From: Burkholderiales bacterium
GTDB lineage: Bacteria > Pseudomonadota > Gammaproteobacteria > Burkholderiales > Casimicrobiaceae
Reading direction: 5' to 3'
Assembly (NCBI GenBank): GCA_020851235.1
Contig: JADZDD010000023.1
Coordinates: 1-33,450, forward strand
Length of the DNA stretch: 33,450 nt
Shown here in pieces: positions 1 through 7,068 of the stretch. Within the stretch, counting starts at the first letter, position 1. The number at the start of each line of letters is the position of its first letter. The notes beneath the pieces are model-generated. The model was given only the letters and a program-made list of their open reading frames with translations. It made no database searches and was not told the DNA's origin. The position numbers and the translations under genes are program-made.

Positions 1-167
1 AGCTTGCCCTCCATGTCGCCACGACGGATGATTTCGCTGATGTAGCCGTTGCTCGCGCGATCGATGAGCTCGGCCGACAGCGACAACTTGCGGTTGTCGA
101 ACACGCCGACCACGACACAGGCACTTCGCTGCTTCTCGGGGCTCCCGCTTTTTATGGTAAATTCCAT
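1..167 (-). CDS. pepA: Leucyl aminopeptidase (cytosol aminopeptidase), N-terminal fragment
   Basis: Only the first 55 or so codons lie in the window; the gene runs off the left edge. The reverse-strand translation from the ATG at 167 begins [20 protein letters not shown] and continues through FDNRKLS and [13 protein letters not shown]. This matches the N-terminal regulatory domain of PepA proteins of Betaproteobacteria as I remember them. The metal-binding catalytic half is outside the window. A GAGGA ribosome-binding site lies about 7 bases upstream of the start, and a good sigma70-type promoter lies at 223-252. PepA is a hexameric, manganese/zinc-dependent cytoplasmic exopeptidase. Divergence from lptF is the usual arrangement in this group and supports the call. 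Confidence 0.88.
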   Translation of the reverse strand, partial: MEFTIKSGSPEKQRSACVVVGVFDNRKLSLSAELIDRASNGYISEIIRRGDMEGK

Positions 168-198
168 CGCGCTTCCTCGTCTCCCGCCGACCTTTTAT

Positions 199-227
199 TT
201 GGGGTTACACATCGTGCCGCGCATTAT
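199..227 (+). promoter_or_regulatory. Possible weak promoter of lptF
   Basis: TTGGGG at 199-204 and CATTAT at 222-227, 17 bases apart, sit about 40 bases upstream of the lptF start. Both boxes are imperfect and overlap the divergent pepA promoter, so this is only a candidate. Confidence 0.3.
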
Positions 228-252
228 CGGCAAAACCCCAAAAAAAAGTCAA
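223..252 (-). promoter_or_regulatory. Probable sigma70 promoter of pepA
   Basis: Read on the minus strand, a -35 box TTGACT (252-247) and a -10 box GATAAT (228-223) are separated by 18 bases. This leaves a leader of about 50 bases before the pepA ATG at 167. The spacer contains a run of eight T residues, unusual in this GC-rich sequence. Confidence 0.65.
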
Positions 253-268
253 AACTTTTCCCGGCGTC

Positions 269-1360
269 ATGATCTTCCGCCGTAGCCTCGTCCGGGAGCT
301 GACCGCGACCGCGATCGGACTCTTCGTCGTCCTCCTCGCGATCCTCTTCACGCAGTCGGTGATTCGCATCCTCGCCCGCGCCGCGGGGGGTGCCGTCGCC
401 GCCAACGGCGTCCTCGCGTTGATCGGCTTCAACGCGATGTTCTATCTCAACATCCTCCTCGCGCTGGCGCTGTTCCTCACCGTGCTGCTCACGCTCTCGC
501 GCTGGTATCGCGACAGCGAGATGGTGGTCTGGTTCACCTCGGGGGTGTCGCTGACCGCGTGCCTGCGCCCGATCCTGTACTTCGCGGCCCCATTCCTCGT
601 CGCCATCGTGCTCCTGTCGCTGTTCCTCTCGCCGTGGGCCGAGCAGCGCAAGCTCGAGTACGAGCGCCAGCTCGAGCAGCGCGAGGAGCTGTCGATCCTC
701 TCCCCCGGGCTCTTCCGCGAATTCCGGCGCGCGGGGATCGTGGTCTACATCGACAGCTTCAACCCGGTCGACGGCCGCATCCGCAACGTGTTCCTGCACT
801 CGGTCGACGAGGGCAAGGATTCGACGACCGTCGCCCGCCTGGGTCACCTCGTCGAAGAGCCCAACGGTGACCGCTTCGTCGTGCTCGAGGGCGGTCGGCG
901 CTACGAAGGCAGGGCCGGCACCGCCGACTTCCGCCTGATCGAGTTCGACAAGCTGGGACGACGGATCGAGCCCTCCGAGGTGCGCGCGCTCCCGACGTCG
1001 AACAAGGCGCTGCCGACTGCCGCGCTGCTCGTCAGCGACGGCCGTGGCGAGCGCGCCGAACTCTTCTGGCGGATCTCGGTTCCGATCCTCGCGCTGGTGC
1101 TGACGCTGCTCGCGATCCCGCTCGCCTACGTCAATCCGCGCATGGGCCGCTCGTTCAATCTCATCGCTGCCGCATTCCTGTACATGCTCTACACGAACTG
1201 CATCAACATCGTGCAGAGCATGATCGCGCAGGGCACACTCGGCCTGTGGGCGGGGCTCGCGATCCCGCACATCACCGCACTCGTCGTCGTCCTGCTCCTC
1301 TTCCGCCATCAGCTGTCGCTGCGCGGCCTCTTCGGTCACCTGCGGCTGCGTCGGGGCTGA
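269..1360 (+). CDS. lptF: LPS export ABC transporter permease LptF
   Basis: LptF, with LptG and the LptB2 ATPase, extracts lipopolysaccharide from the inner membrane and pushes it onto LptC/LptA. The 363-residue protein has the family's usual length and layout. One transmembrane helix lies near residues 13-35 after the opening MIFRRSLVREL, two more lie by about residue 115, a long periplasmic beta-jellyroll-like region spans about 130-265 (SILSPGLFREF, IVVYIDSFN), and three C-terminal helices follow. Translation starts at the ATG at 269; no good Shine-Dalgarno sequence is visible. The stop lies 2 bases before the lptG start, so the pair is an operon. The promoter region is shared with divergent pepA. 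Confidence 0.93.
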   Translation: MIFRRSLVRELTATAIGLFVVLLAILFTQSVIRILARAAGGAVAANGVLALIGFNAMFYLNILLALALFLTVLLTLSRWYRDSEMVVWFTSGVSLTACLRPILYFAAPFLVAIVLLSLFLSPWAEQRKLEYERQLEQREELSILSPGLFREFRRAGIVVYIDSFNPVDGRIRNVFLHSVDEGKDSTTVARLGHLVEEPNGDRFVVLEGGRRYEGRAGTADFRLIEFDKLGRRIEPSEVRALPTSNKALPTAALLVSDGRGERAELFWRISVPILALVLTLLAIPLAYVNPRMGRSFNLIAAAFLYMLYTNCINIVQSMIAQGTLGLWAGLAIPHITALVVVLLLFRHQLSLRGLFGHLRLRRG

Positions 1361-1362
1361 TC

Positions 1363-2445
1363 GTGCGCACGCTCACGCGCTACATCGGTCGCGAGGTTCT
1401 GCTGACGACGCTGTTGCTGTTCGTCGCGCTGATCGGGCTGTTCACGTTCTTCGATCTCATCAACGAGATGCGCGACGTCGGTCGCGGTGGCTACACGATC
1501 ACCACCGCGCTCGTCTACGTCGCGCTGCACGTTCCGTCGCGCGTGTACGAGCTGTTTCCCGTCGCCGCGCTCATCGGGACGCTCTTCGCCATCTCTCAGC
1601 TCGTCGCGAACTCGGAGTTCACGGTCATGCGCGCCTCCGGCGCATCGATCGTGCAGGTCGGGTGGGCCGTCGTGCGCGTGGGCATTCCGCTCGCGCTCGC
1701 CACGTTCCTCGCAGGCGAGTACATCGCGCCTCCCGCCGAGCGCCTTGCGCAGACCGTGCGCGCCGCGGCGATGGGCAATGCCACCGGCGTCGTCGCCCAG
1801 CAGTTCGAAAGCGGCTTCTGGTTCAAGCAGGATCTCACGTTCGTCAACATCCGCACGGTCATGGCCGACATGACGCTCGTCGGCGTACGCATGTACGAGT
1901 TCGACAAGAGCCTGCGCCTCACCGCAGTGCGCAGCGCCGAGACCGGCCGCTACGCCGGTGACGGTCGCTGGCGGCTCGAGAAGGTGCGGGTGACCGAGTT
2001 CGGCCACGACGAGGCCAAGGCATCGACGCAGGGCGAATGGCTGTGGACGTCCGTGCTGCAGCCGTCGATCCTCACCGTCTACCAGGTCGCGCCGGAGCGG
2101 CTCGCGTTGTCGACGCTGTGGGACAACATCCAGGTGCTCGGCACGAGTGCGCAGAAGACGTCGCGCTTCGAGATCGCCCTCTGGTCGAAAATCCTCTACC
2201 CCGTCGCCGTGCTGGTGATGATGCTGCTCGCACTCCCCTTCGCGCAGTTCCAGCGGCGTCAGGGCGGTGTGGGCTTCCGCATCTTCGCCGGCACGATGCT
2301 GGGGCTCGCCTTCTGGCTCATCGAGCGCCTCTTTGCCTACCTCGGCGTGCTCAACGACTGGGCACCGCTATTTTCGGCGGCGTTCCCGCTCGTCGCCTTC
2401 GCGCTGCTCGCCGTCGGCATGCAGCGCTACATCGAGCGCCGCTGA
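1363..2445 (+). CDS. lptG: LPS export ABC transporter permease LptG
   Basis: Partner permease of LptF in the LptB2FG complex. The 360-residue length equals that of well-studied LptG proteins. The GTG at 1363 is chosen as the start because it gives the typical opening (MRTLTRYIGREVLL) and lies 2 bases after the lptF stop. The reading frame stays open upstream, but that extension lies inside lptF and does not look like real protein. The N-terminal helix carries a family-like stretch, LFTFFDLINEMRDVG. A periplasmic domain follows with FWFKQDLTFVNIR, then C-terminal helices with LPFAQFQRRQGGVGFRIFAG. The 3' end overlaps the convergent gntR gene by 19 bases. Confidence 0.93.
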   Translation: MRTLTRYIGREVLLTTLLLFVALIGLFTFFDLINEMRDVGRGGYTITTALVYVALHVPSRVYELFPVAALIGTLFAISQLVANSEFTVMRASGASIVQVGWAVVRVGIPLALATFLAGEYIAPPAERLAQTVRAAAMGNATGVVAQQFESGFWFKQDLTFVNIRTVMADMTLVGVRMYEFDKSLRLTAVRSAETGRYAGDGRWRLEKVRVTEFGHDEAKASTQGEWLWTSVLQPSILTVYQVAPERLALSTLWDNIQVLGTSAQKTSRFEIALWSKILYPVAVLVMMLLALPFAQFQRRQGGVGFRIFAGTMLGLAFWLIERLFAYLGVLNDWAPLFSAAFPLVAFALLAVGMQRYIERR

Positions 2446-3203
2446 CGCGGCCGGGCGGCCGCGGTGGGCGGGAGCGCCGACGGCGCATCGAAGTAATCCG
2501 GGTGCTGTCCGGCGAGGGCTCGGGCGATATCACGGTTGCGCCCGACATGGACGGCGAGACGCTTCGCCGCGAGCTCGCCGCTGCCAGCACGGATGGCACG
2601 CACGATGCCGCGATGGTCGGCAAGCGCGGTACGCGCGTTGAGCGACTCCGGCGCCGCCAATGCCCGTACCCGATGGTGCATGTCGCGCGCCTTGCCGATG
2701 ACGTCCCAGAGCCCGGGTCGTCCGCTCGCGTCGACCAGCGCGTGATGGAATGCGGCGTCTGCCTCGAGCGTCGCCGCAGTGTCGCCACGCTCGACTGCGG
2801 CCGCGTGCGCTGCGACGGCCCGGCCCAGGGCATCGGCCAGTGCGACGTGGTCGTGGCGCGCCGCGAGCTCACGCAGGATCGCCCCTTCGACCGCGGCGCG
2901 CACGAACAACGCCTCCTCGAGCCGATCGAGCCGCATGCGGGACACGTACGTTCCGCGCTGGGGTCGGATCTCGATGAGACCCTCCTCAGCAAGGCGCAGC
3001 AGCGCCTCGCGCACCGGCGTGCGACTCGTCCCGAATCGCATCGCCACATCACTCTCGGGAAGGACGGCACCCGGAACGAGGGTGACGTCGAGGATGCCCT
3101 GCCGCAGCCACGCGTACACGCGAGCACTCTCCGACACGTCACGACGGCCGCGATCCGCCGCGTGGGGCATGGGCACGACGTGGCGGTCGGATGGTCTTGG
3201 CAT
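2427..3203 (-). CDS. GntR-family transcriptional regulator, FCD (FadR C-terminal domain) type
   Basis: A 258-residue regulator. A winged helix-turn-helix lies at about residues 25-88, with the typical segments LPESDVAMRFGTSRTPVREAL and GLIEIRPQRGTYVS. The rest is an alpha-helical FCD effector domain with metal-site-type histidines (FHHALVD, DHRGIVRAI, RLAVHVGRNRD). FCD regulators usually sense small organic acids and repress neighbouring transport or catabolic genes. The ATG at 3203 is preferred because it overlaps the stop of the upstream gene as TGATG, implying translational coupling; a second ATG at 3170 is possible. The likely target is its own operon and/or the divergent Bug receptor, through the palindrome at 4766-4785. 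The 3' end overlaps lptG. Confidence 0.85.
   Translation of the reverse strand: MPRPSDRHVVPMPHAADRGRRDVSESARVYAWLRQGILDVTLVPGAVLPESDVAMRFGTSRTPVREALLRLAEEGLIEIRPQRGTYVSRMRLDRLEEALFVRAAVEGAILRELAARHDHVALADALGRAVAAHAAAVERGDTAATLEADAAFHHALVDASGRPGLWDVIGKARDMHHRVRALAAPESLNARTALADHRGIVRAIRAGSGELAAKRLAVHVGRNRDIARALAGQHPDYFDAPSALPPTAAARPRQRRSM
2446..2463. terminator. GC hairpin directly after lptG stop (possible terminator)
   Basis: A perfect 7-bp stem, CGCGGCC/GGCCGCG with loop GGGC, begins one base after the lptG stop codon. It has no T-tract, so at best it is a weak or Rho-assisted terminator. It lies inside the 3' end of the convergent gntR reading frame. Confidence 0.35.
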
Positions 3204-4621
3204 CACGACCGCCGCAGGCCACGCAGCATGGCAAGCTTCGCGTCCGAAAGATAACCGTAGCGATTGACCCAGAGCGACAGGCCCGTCGATTGCGCGAGCG
3301 CGATGCGGTGCTCGACGTCGGCGAGCGGACCGTAGCTGTGTGCAAAGGCGATCACGGGCACCGGACCTGCCGCCCGAGCGGCCGCCTGCAACTTGGCCAC
3401 TTGCGCCTGGCTGCCTGCCGGATGAGCCTGTAGCGGGCCGGGGTAGTGAAGCATCGAGCCGTCGACATCGGCGTCGACGAGGCCGAATCGCTGCGCGACC
3501 GCCGCGGCGAGCGCATCCTGCACGGGCGGCGTCGCGACACCGAGGAGGTCCCGGGCCCAATAGCGCGCGATCATGGGCCAGTGCATCGTGTACAGCTTGA
3601 TCCCGATGCGATCCACGATCCCTTCGAGCTCGCGCAGGGGAAAACCGGAGATGGCATCGAACGGCGGTGGAAAGGCCTGCGGCTCGAGACGCCGACGCGG
3701 CCCGGGTACGGCATCGAGCGCAGCACGCACCGTCGCAAGCAGCGTGCGTGCGCTGCGCCGCTTGGCCGCAAACAACGCACCGAGTGGGCCCTCGCCGCTG
3801 AACAGCGCGCCCCATCCCGCGGCGTCGAGCGCAGATCCGGCCGCGGCGACGCCGCCTGGCGCTGCGCCGCGCACCGTCGCCATGAGCTCGTCGCGCCATG
3901 CCGACACGTCGCGTGCGATGGCGACGGGATCGGCGCCCATCTCGCGCATCGTTGCGCAGGCGGCCGGATTGAAGTCGAACAGCGCGCTCGTGAAGTCGTA
4001 CGGCGGATACTCTGGCCAGTCGAGCCGAATTCCGGCCGCGCCCGGATAGCGCGTGGCGAGCTCGGCCACGAGCGTCGCGGTGTAGGTCGCAACCGACGGG
4101 CTCGCCAGCGAGGCGTTGCGGTCGACACGTGCATCATGACGCGCGAGATCCGGGCCGAGACACTGGTCGGCGTCGATCGCACCCGAGAACTGCACGCGAT
4201 AGCCGGGTGGGCTCGCGGCCATGACCTGCAAGTGGACTTCGATCCCCCGCGCCCGCGCCGCGTCGATGGCGCGATCGAGAAGATCGGGATACCGCGCGGT
4301 CAGCGCGGATGGCGCCGACGGCTGGTAGCGTTGCCCACGATAGCGCGAGCGATCGTGCGCGAAGGCGGGCGCCGTCCGCACCCACAACTCGCGGCGACCG
4401 AACAGCGGCCGATCGAGCGGGCGCACCCTGCCCGCCTCGCCGTCAGGCGGCGGCTCGCGCGCGCCTTCGCCCTCGGCCACCGCTTCGAGCACGTACGGAC
4501 TCGTCACGATCGCGGAGGCACCGGCGTGCTCGATGCGGTCGAGCACGCGCTCGATTCCCTCGCACTGGAACCATTCCGGCATCACGGTGATGCCAAGCGC
4601 GGGTGCGGCGGGTGCGGTCAC
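3203..4621 (-). CDS. Putative TIM-barrel glycosidase-like protein of unknown substrate
   Basis: A 472-residue cytoplasmic-looking protein with no signal peptide or membrane segment. The opening ITVMPEWFQ, an early SAIVTSPYVLEAV strand, and SVATYTATLVAELATRYPGA followed by IRLDWPEYPPY (D201, E204) resemble putative TIM-barrel glycosyl hydrolases of the hypothetical GHL/GH10-like kind. There the strand ending in an acidic residue lies in the active site. Later segments GIKLYTMHWP and LSLWVNRYGYLSD also suit a barrel, but I do not recognise an exact family. The GTG at 4621 is chosen because GGAG lies 8 bases upstream; the frame is open further but without a credible start. It is coupled to gntR downstream and divergent from a Bug receptor, which suggests it acts on whatever the receptor binds. 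Confidence 0.5.
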   Translation of the reverse strand: MTAPAAPALGITVMPEWFQCEGIERVLDRIEHAGASAIVTSPYVLEAVAEGEGAREPPPDGEAGRVRPLDRPLFGRRELWVRTAPAFAHDRSRYRGQRYQPSAPSALTARYPDLLDRAIDAARARGIEVHLQVMAASPPGYRVQFSGAIDADQCLGPDLARHDARVDRNASLASPSVATYTATLVAELATRYPGAAGIRLDWPEYPPYDFTSALFDFNPAACATMREMGADPVAIARDVSAWRDELMATVRGAAPGGVAAAGSALDAAGWGALFSGEGPLGALFAAKRRSARTLLATVRAALDAVPGPRRRLEPQAFPPPFDAISGFPLRELEGIVDRIGIKLYTMHWPMIARYWARDLLGVATPPVQDALAAAVAQRFGLVDADVDGSMLHYPGPLQAHPAGSQAQVAKLQAAARAAGPVPVIAFAHSYGPLADVEHRIALAQSTGLSLWVNRYGYLSDAKLAMLRGLRRS

Positions 4622-4750
4622 GTGGACGACTCCGGGCGAGGGTCGGGAAGCCACACCCGGAAAAGCCCCCGAGCGCCGACAGGATGGGATGCCATTCGCG
4701 GCGTCGAGCCGGGAGCAAGGAAGCCCACTGCGGCAACCGTGGGTCGGGCA

Positions 4751-4780
4751 TTGCTGCGAGCGTGTCTTGTCGACTAGTAT
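4751..4780 (+). promoter_or_regulatory. Probable promoter of the first Bug receptor gene
   Basis: TTGCTG at 4751-4756 and TAGTAT at 4775-4780 are 18 bases apart and about 24 bases upstream of the start codon. A strong ribosome-binding site, GGGAGG, lies at 4793-4798. The -10 box lies within the palindrome at 4766-4785. Confidence 0.5.
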
Positions 4781-4785
4781 ATAAG
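4766..4785. promoter_or_regulatory. Candidate GntR operator, imperfect 20-bp palindrome
   Basis: The sequence CTTGTCGACTAGTATATAAG is an imperfect palindrome centred on ACTAGT: 14 of 20 positions match the reverse complement. It overlaps the -10 region of the Bug promoter, in the only sizeable control region between the regulator's operon and the receptor gene. Size and TTGT/ATAA edges are of the kind bound by FCD regulators. Binding is inferred. Confidence 0.45.
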
Positions 4786-4803
4786 CTTCACAGGGAGGTG
4801 CCA

Positions 4804-5796
4804 ATGTTCGGACTTTCGTTCTCGCTCGTGCGCCGCAGCGGTGGCGCAGGACTCGTCGCCATGTGCGCCCTCGTGGCATCGGGCGCCCTCGCGCAAGGCG
4901 TGTTTCCGTCGCAACCGGTGCGACTCGTCGTCCCGGTCGCGGCCGGTGGCGGCATCGACACCGCATTCCGCGCCATCGCGCCGGCGTGGGGGGAAGAACT
5001 CGGCCAACCGATCGTGGTGGAGAACAAGCCCGGCGGCGGCCAGATCCTCGGCAGCGACCTCGTCGCCAAGGCCAAACCCGACGGCTACACGTTGCTCGCC
5101 CCGGGGGTACCGATTGCCTTCAATACCGCGCTGGGCCGCAAGCTTCCATACGACGCCGTCAAGGACTTCACGCCGATCTCCCTCGTCGTCACGCAGCCGC
5201 TGTTGGTCGTCGTGAACCCCAGCGTGCCGGTGAAGTCGATGCCTGAACTCGTCGCCTACGCGAAGGCGCAACCGCATCCACTGCAGTACACCTCCGGCGG
5301 GATCGGCAGCTACGGGCACCTGTGGTGGGAGATGGTCCGGTCGCAGCAGGGCATCCCGGGGGAACACGTCGCCTACAACGGCATCGCGCCCGCGCTCAAG
5401 GACGTCATGGGGGGACAGGTGCCGCTGCTCATCGATGCCATCGTGCCCACCGGTGCTCAGGTTCAGGCCGGCACGGTCCGCGGGATCGCCATCGTGTCCC
5501 AGCAGCGGGCGAAGTCGCTGCCGACGCTCGCCACGCTTTCGGAGCAAGGGTTCACGGGCCTCGACGCGGCACCGTTCTACGGGGTCCTGGGTCCCGCGGG
5601 GATGGATCCCGCCGTGGTGCAGAAGCTGAACGGCACGCTCGTCAAGGCGCTGACTCGCCCGGACGTGCGCGACAAGCTCAACGGCCTTGGCTTCGACGTC
5701 GTCGCGAGCTCGCCCGAGGCCTACGCCAAGCTCATCCGCGATGAGATCGTGCGCTGGTCGAAGGTCGTGAAGGATCAGAACATCAAGGTCGAATGA
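4804..5796 (+). CDS. Bug-family tripartite tricarboxylate transporter substrate-binding protein
   Basis: A periplasmic solute receptor of 330 residues. It has a signal peptide with cleavage after ALA at residue 30, and the family signatures FPSQPVRLVVPVAAGGGID, PIVVENKPGGG, AKAKPDGYTLL, LPYDAVKDFTPIS, VAYNGIAPAL and PFYGVLGPAGM. Bug (TctC-like) proteins bind carboxylated compounds. Most are orphans not encoded next to TctA/TctB membrane partners, and no such partner is present here. The ATG at 4804 follows GGGAGG by 5 bases; the open frame upstream is non-coding. The gene diverges from the glycosidase-like/gntR operon and is probably controlled by that GntR protein. The ligand cannot be read from sequence. 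Confidence 0.9.
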   Translation: MFGLSFSLVRRSGGAGLVAMCALVASGALAQGVFPSQPVRLVVPVAAGGGIDTAFRAIAPAWGEELGQPIVVENKPGGGQILGSDLVAKAKPDGYTLLAPGVPIAFNTALGRKLPYDAVKDFTPISLVVTQPLLVVVNPSVPVKSMPELVAYAKAQPHPLQYTSGGIGSYGHLWWEMVRSQQGIPGEHVAYNGIAPALKDVMGGQVPLLIDAIVPTGAQVQAGTVRGIAIVSQQRAKSLPTLATLSEQGFTGLDAAPFYGVLGPAGMDPAVVQKLNGTLVKALTRPDVRDKLNGLGFDVVASSPEAYAKLIRDEIVRWSKVVKDQNIKVE

Positions 5797-5878
5797 GCCT
5801 CGCCCAACGCCTCAAGCGCCGCTGCGATCGCCGCTCCACTACACTGTCGTCTCTGCCAACGACGACCGAGGGGTCCGC

Positions 5879-6166
5879 ATGCACATCCAGAAATTGCCCG
5901 CCGAGCCACGCGTCCAGTCCGGCTTCCCCGTGGAGCAACTGTACGGCGTCGACGGCAAGACGCTGCGCGTGGACATCGAGTGGAAGGTGATCGAGATGTT
6001 CCTCGCCGGCGCGACCCCAACGATCGACGCGGTCCAGGCCGCCTTGCGCACGCACCAGCCGGAGATCGAGCGCGTCGTGCAGGCGCGCCTGTTCGCGCAG
6101 GGCTTCCCGCTGTCCAACGACCTCGTCCTCACCCCTGCCGACTTCGGCGCCGCGGCTGCGCGATGA
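5879..6166 (+). CDS. Small DUF1488-like protein
   Basis: A 95-residue soluble protein. A GAGGGG ribosome-binding site lies just upstream of the ATG at 5879, 82 bases after the Bug gene. It has a beta-rich first third (VEQLYGVDGKTLRVDIEWKVIEMF), a helical centre (IDAVQAALRTHQPEIERVVQARLFAQG) and the ending LVLTPADF. The last two features resemble small DUF1488 proteins, which end in a similar 'LTxxDF' motif; the match is from memory. Function is unknown. It may be read through from the Bug gene or transcribed alone; I found no convincing -35 box. It is convergent with rpmA, sharing the hairpin at 6221-6245. Confidence 0.65.
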   Translation: MHIQKLPAEPRVQSGFPVEQLYGVDGKTLRVDIEWKVIEMFLAGATPTIDAVQAALRTHQPEIERVVQARLFAQGFPLSNDLVLTPADFGAAAAR

Positions 6167-6220
6167 GCGACCCGTGCGGCCATCGCTCGGGGTCGCGCGC
6201 GATCACCGCCCGGAAAAGCG

Positions 6221-6245
6221 AAAGCCCGGCACGCAGCCGGGCTTT
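6221..6245. terminator. Bidirectional intrinsic terminator between rpmA and the DUF1488-like gene
   Basis: Perfect 10-bp stem AAAGCCCGGC/GCCGGGCTTT with a 5-base loop. On the minus strand it is followed by a T-rich stretch (TCGCTTTT), giving a good rpmA terminator. On the plus strand it ends in TTTCTCGT. Confidence 0.8.
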
Positions 6246-6268
6246 CTCGTGATGACGTGACTTTCGCC

Positions 6269-6538
6269 TCAAGCCGCGGCGGTCACTTCCACGACGTTCG
6301 CGAACTTGTCCTGCTTCGGTCCGCGGACCCGGAACTCGACCTTGCCGTCGACGAGCGCGAACAGCGTGAAGTCCTTGCCCATTCCGACGTTCACGCCCGG
6401 ATGGATCTGTGTTCCCCGCTGCCGCACGATGATGCCGCCGGCGCGGATCGCTTCGCCGCCGTACGCCTTCGTTCCAAGGCGCTTGGACTGCGAGTCGCGC
6501 CCGTTGCGCGAGCTGCCGCCTGCCTTCTTGTGTGCCAT
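6269..6538 (-). CDS. rpmA: 50S ribosomal protein L27
   Basis: An 89-residue protein with the unmistakable L27 start [20 protein letters not shown] and the conserved body [19 protein letters not shown]27 sits near the peptidyl transferase centre, with its N-terminal tail reaching the tRNA CCA ends. Here the protein begins directly with the mature-type tail, without the cleavable N-terminal extension found in Firmicutes. It is the second gene of the rplU-rpmA operon, 17 bases after rplU, and is closed by a strong terminator. The GTPase gene obg, which often follows rpmA, is absent here. Confidence 0.98.
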   Translation of the reverse strand: MAHKKAGGSSRNGRDSQSKRLGTKAYGGEAIRAGGIIVRQRGTQIHPGVNVGMGKDFTLFALVDGKVEFRVRGPKQDKFANVVEVTAAA

Positions 6539-6555
6539 GACCGTGTATTCCTCGA

Positions 6556-6867
6556 TTAACCGGCGATCGAATCGATCTTGAGCTCGGTGAAGTTCTGCCG
6601 ATGCCCCTGATGCTTCTGGTAGTGCTTGCGCCGGCGCATCTTGAAGATCTTGACCTTCTCGCCGCGGCCGTGTGCCACCACCGTTGCCGTGACCGTCGCA
6701 CCCGCGACGATCGGTTGACCAAGACGGACGCTTTCGCCTTCGCCGACCATGAGTACCTGATCGAGAACAACTTGTGCGCCCACGTCCGCCGGTATCTGTT
6801 CTACCTTGAGTTTTTCGCCAATGGCAACCTTGTACTGCTTGCCACCGGTTTTTATGACCGCGTACAT
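6556..6867 (-). CDS. rplU: 50S ribosomal protein L21
   Basis: A 103-residue protein, exactly the typical L21 length. It opens [20 protein letters not shown] and has the 23S-rRNA-binding basic segment [19 protein letters not shown] near the C-terminus. The ATG at 6867 has GGAGT 7 bases upstream. The longer open frame upstream is leader sequence. It is the first gene of the rplU-rpmA operon, driven by the strong promoter at 6998-7027 and leaving a leader of about 125 bases. Confidence 0.98.
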   Translation of the reverse strand: MYAVIKTGGKQYKVAIGEKLKVEQIPADVGAQVVLDQVLMVGEGESVRLGQPIVAGATVTATVVAHGRGEKVKIFKMRRRKHYQKHQGHRQNFTELKIDSIAG

Positions 6868-6997
6868 GAGTGACTCCAATGTGGATCCGTTCGTAGCCGC
6901 GACACGCGAGGGTCCGACGCGGGCCGCGGGGAGGGGCGGGCGACGACAACCACCCTGACGCCCCGCTCCCGACCGCAAAACTTCGGGAAAGCTTTGA

Positions 6998-7027
6998 ATT
7001 GTAATGCGGATTTCCCCATCCTGTCAA
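6998..7027 (-). promoter_or_regulatory. Strong sigma70 promoter of rplU-rpmA
   Basis: On the minus strand a consensus -35 TTGACA (7027-7022) and a -10 TACAAT (7003-6998) are 18 bases apart. This is the best promoter in the window, as expected for ribosomal protein genes. A 10-bp inverted repeat flanks the -35 box. Confidence 0.8.
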
Positions 7028-7036
7028 AATCCGCAT
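7004..7036. repeat. Perfect 10-bp inverted repeat around the rplU -35 box
   Basis: ATGCGGATTT at 7004-7013 and AAATCCGCAT at 7027-7036 are exact reverse complements, 13 bases apart. The pair lies between the -10 box and the far edge of the -35 box. It could be an operator for the rplU operon. Lack of a following T-tract makes a terminator for the upstream DUF2249 gene less likely. Confidence 0.6.
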
Positions 7037-7068
7037 GCACCTGGCCGGCCCGGGACCGTGGTAGCGCG

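Noticed and set aside
224-1339. Minus-strand 371-codon open frame opposite lptF
   Set aside because: Composition is Glu/Arg/Asp-rich shadow sequence without motifs; lptF on the other strand is certain.
7004-7036. Inverted repeat as intrinsic terminator of the DUF2249 gene
   Set aside because: The sequence after the stem is not a T-tract but the spacer and -10 box of the rplU promoter, so an operator reading is preferred.
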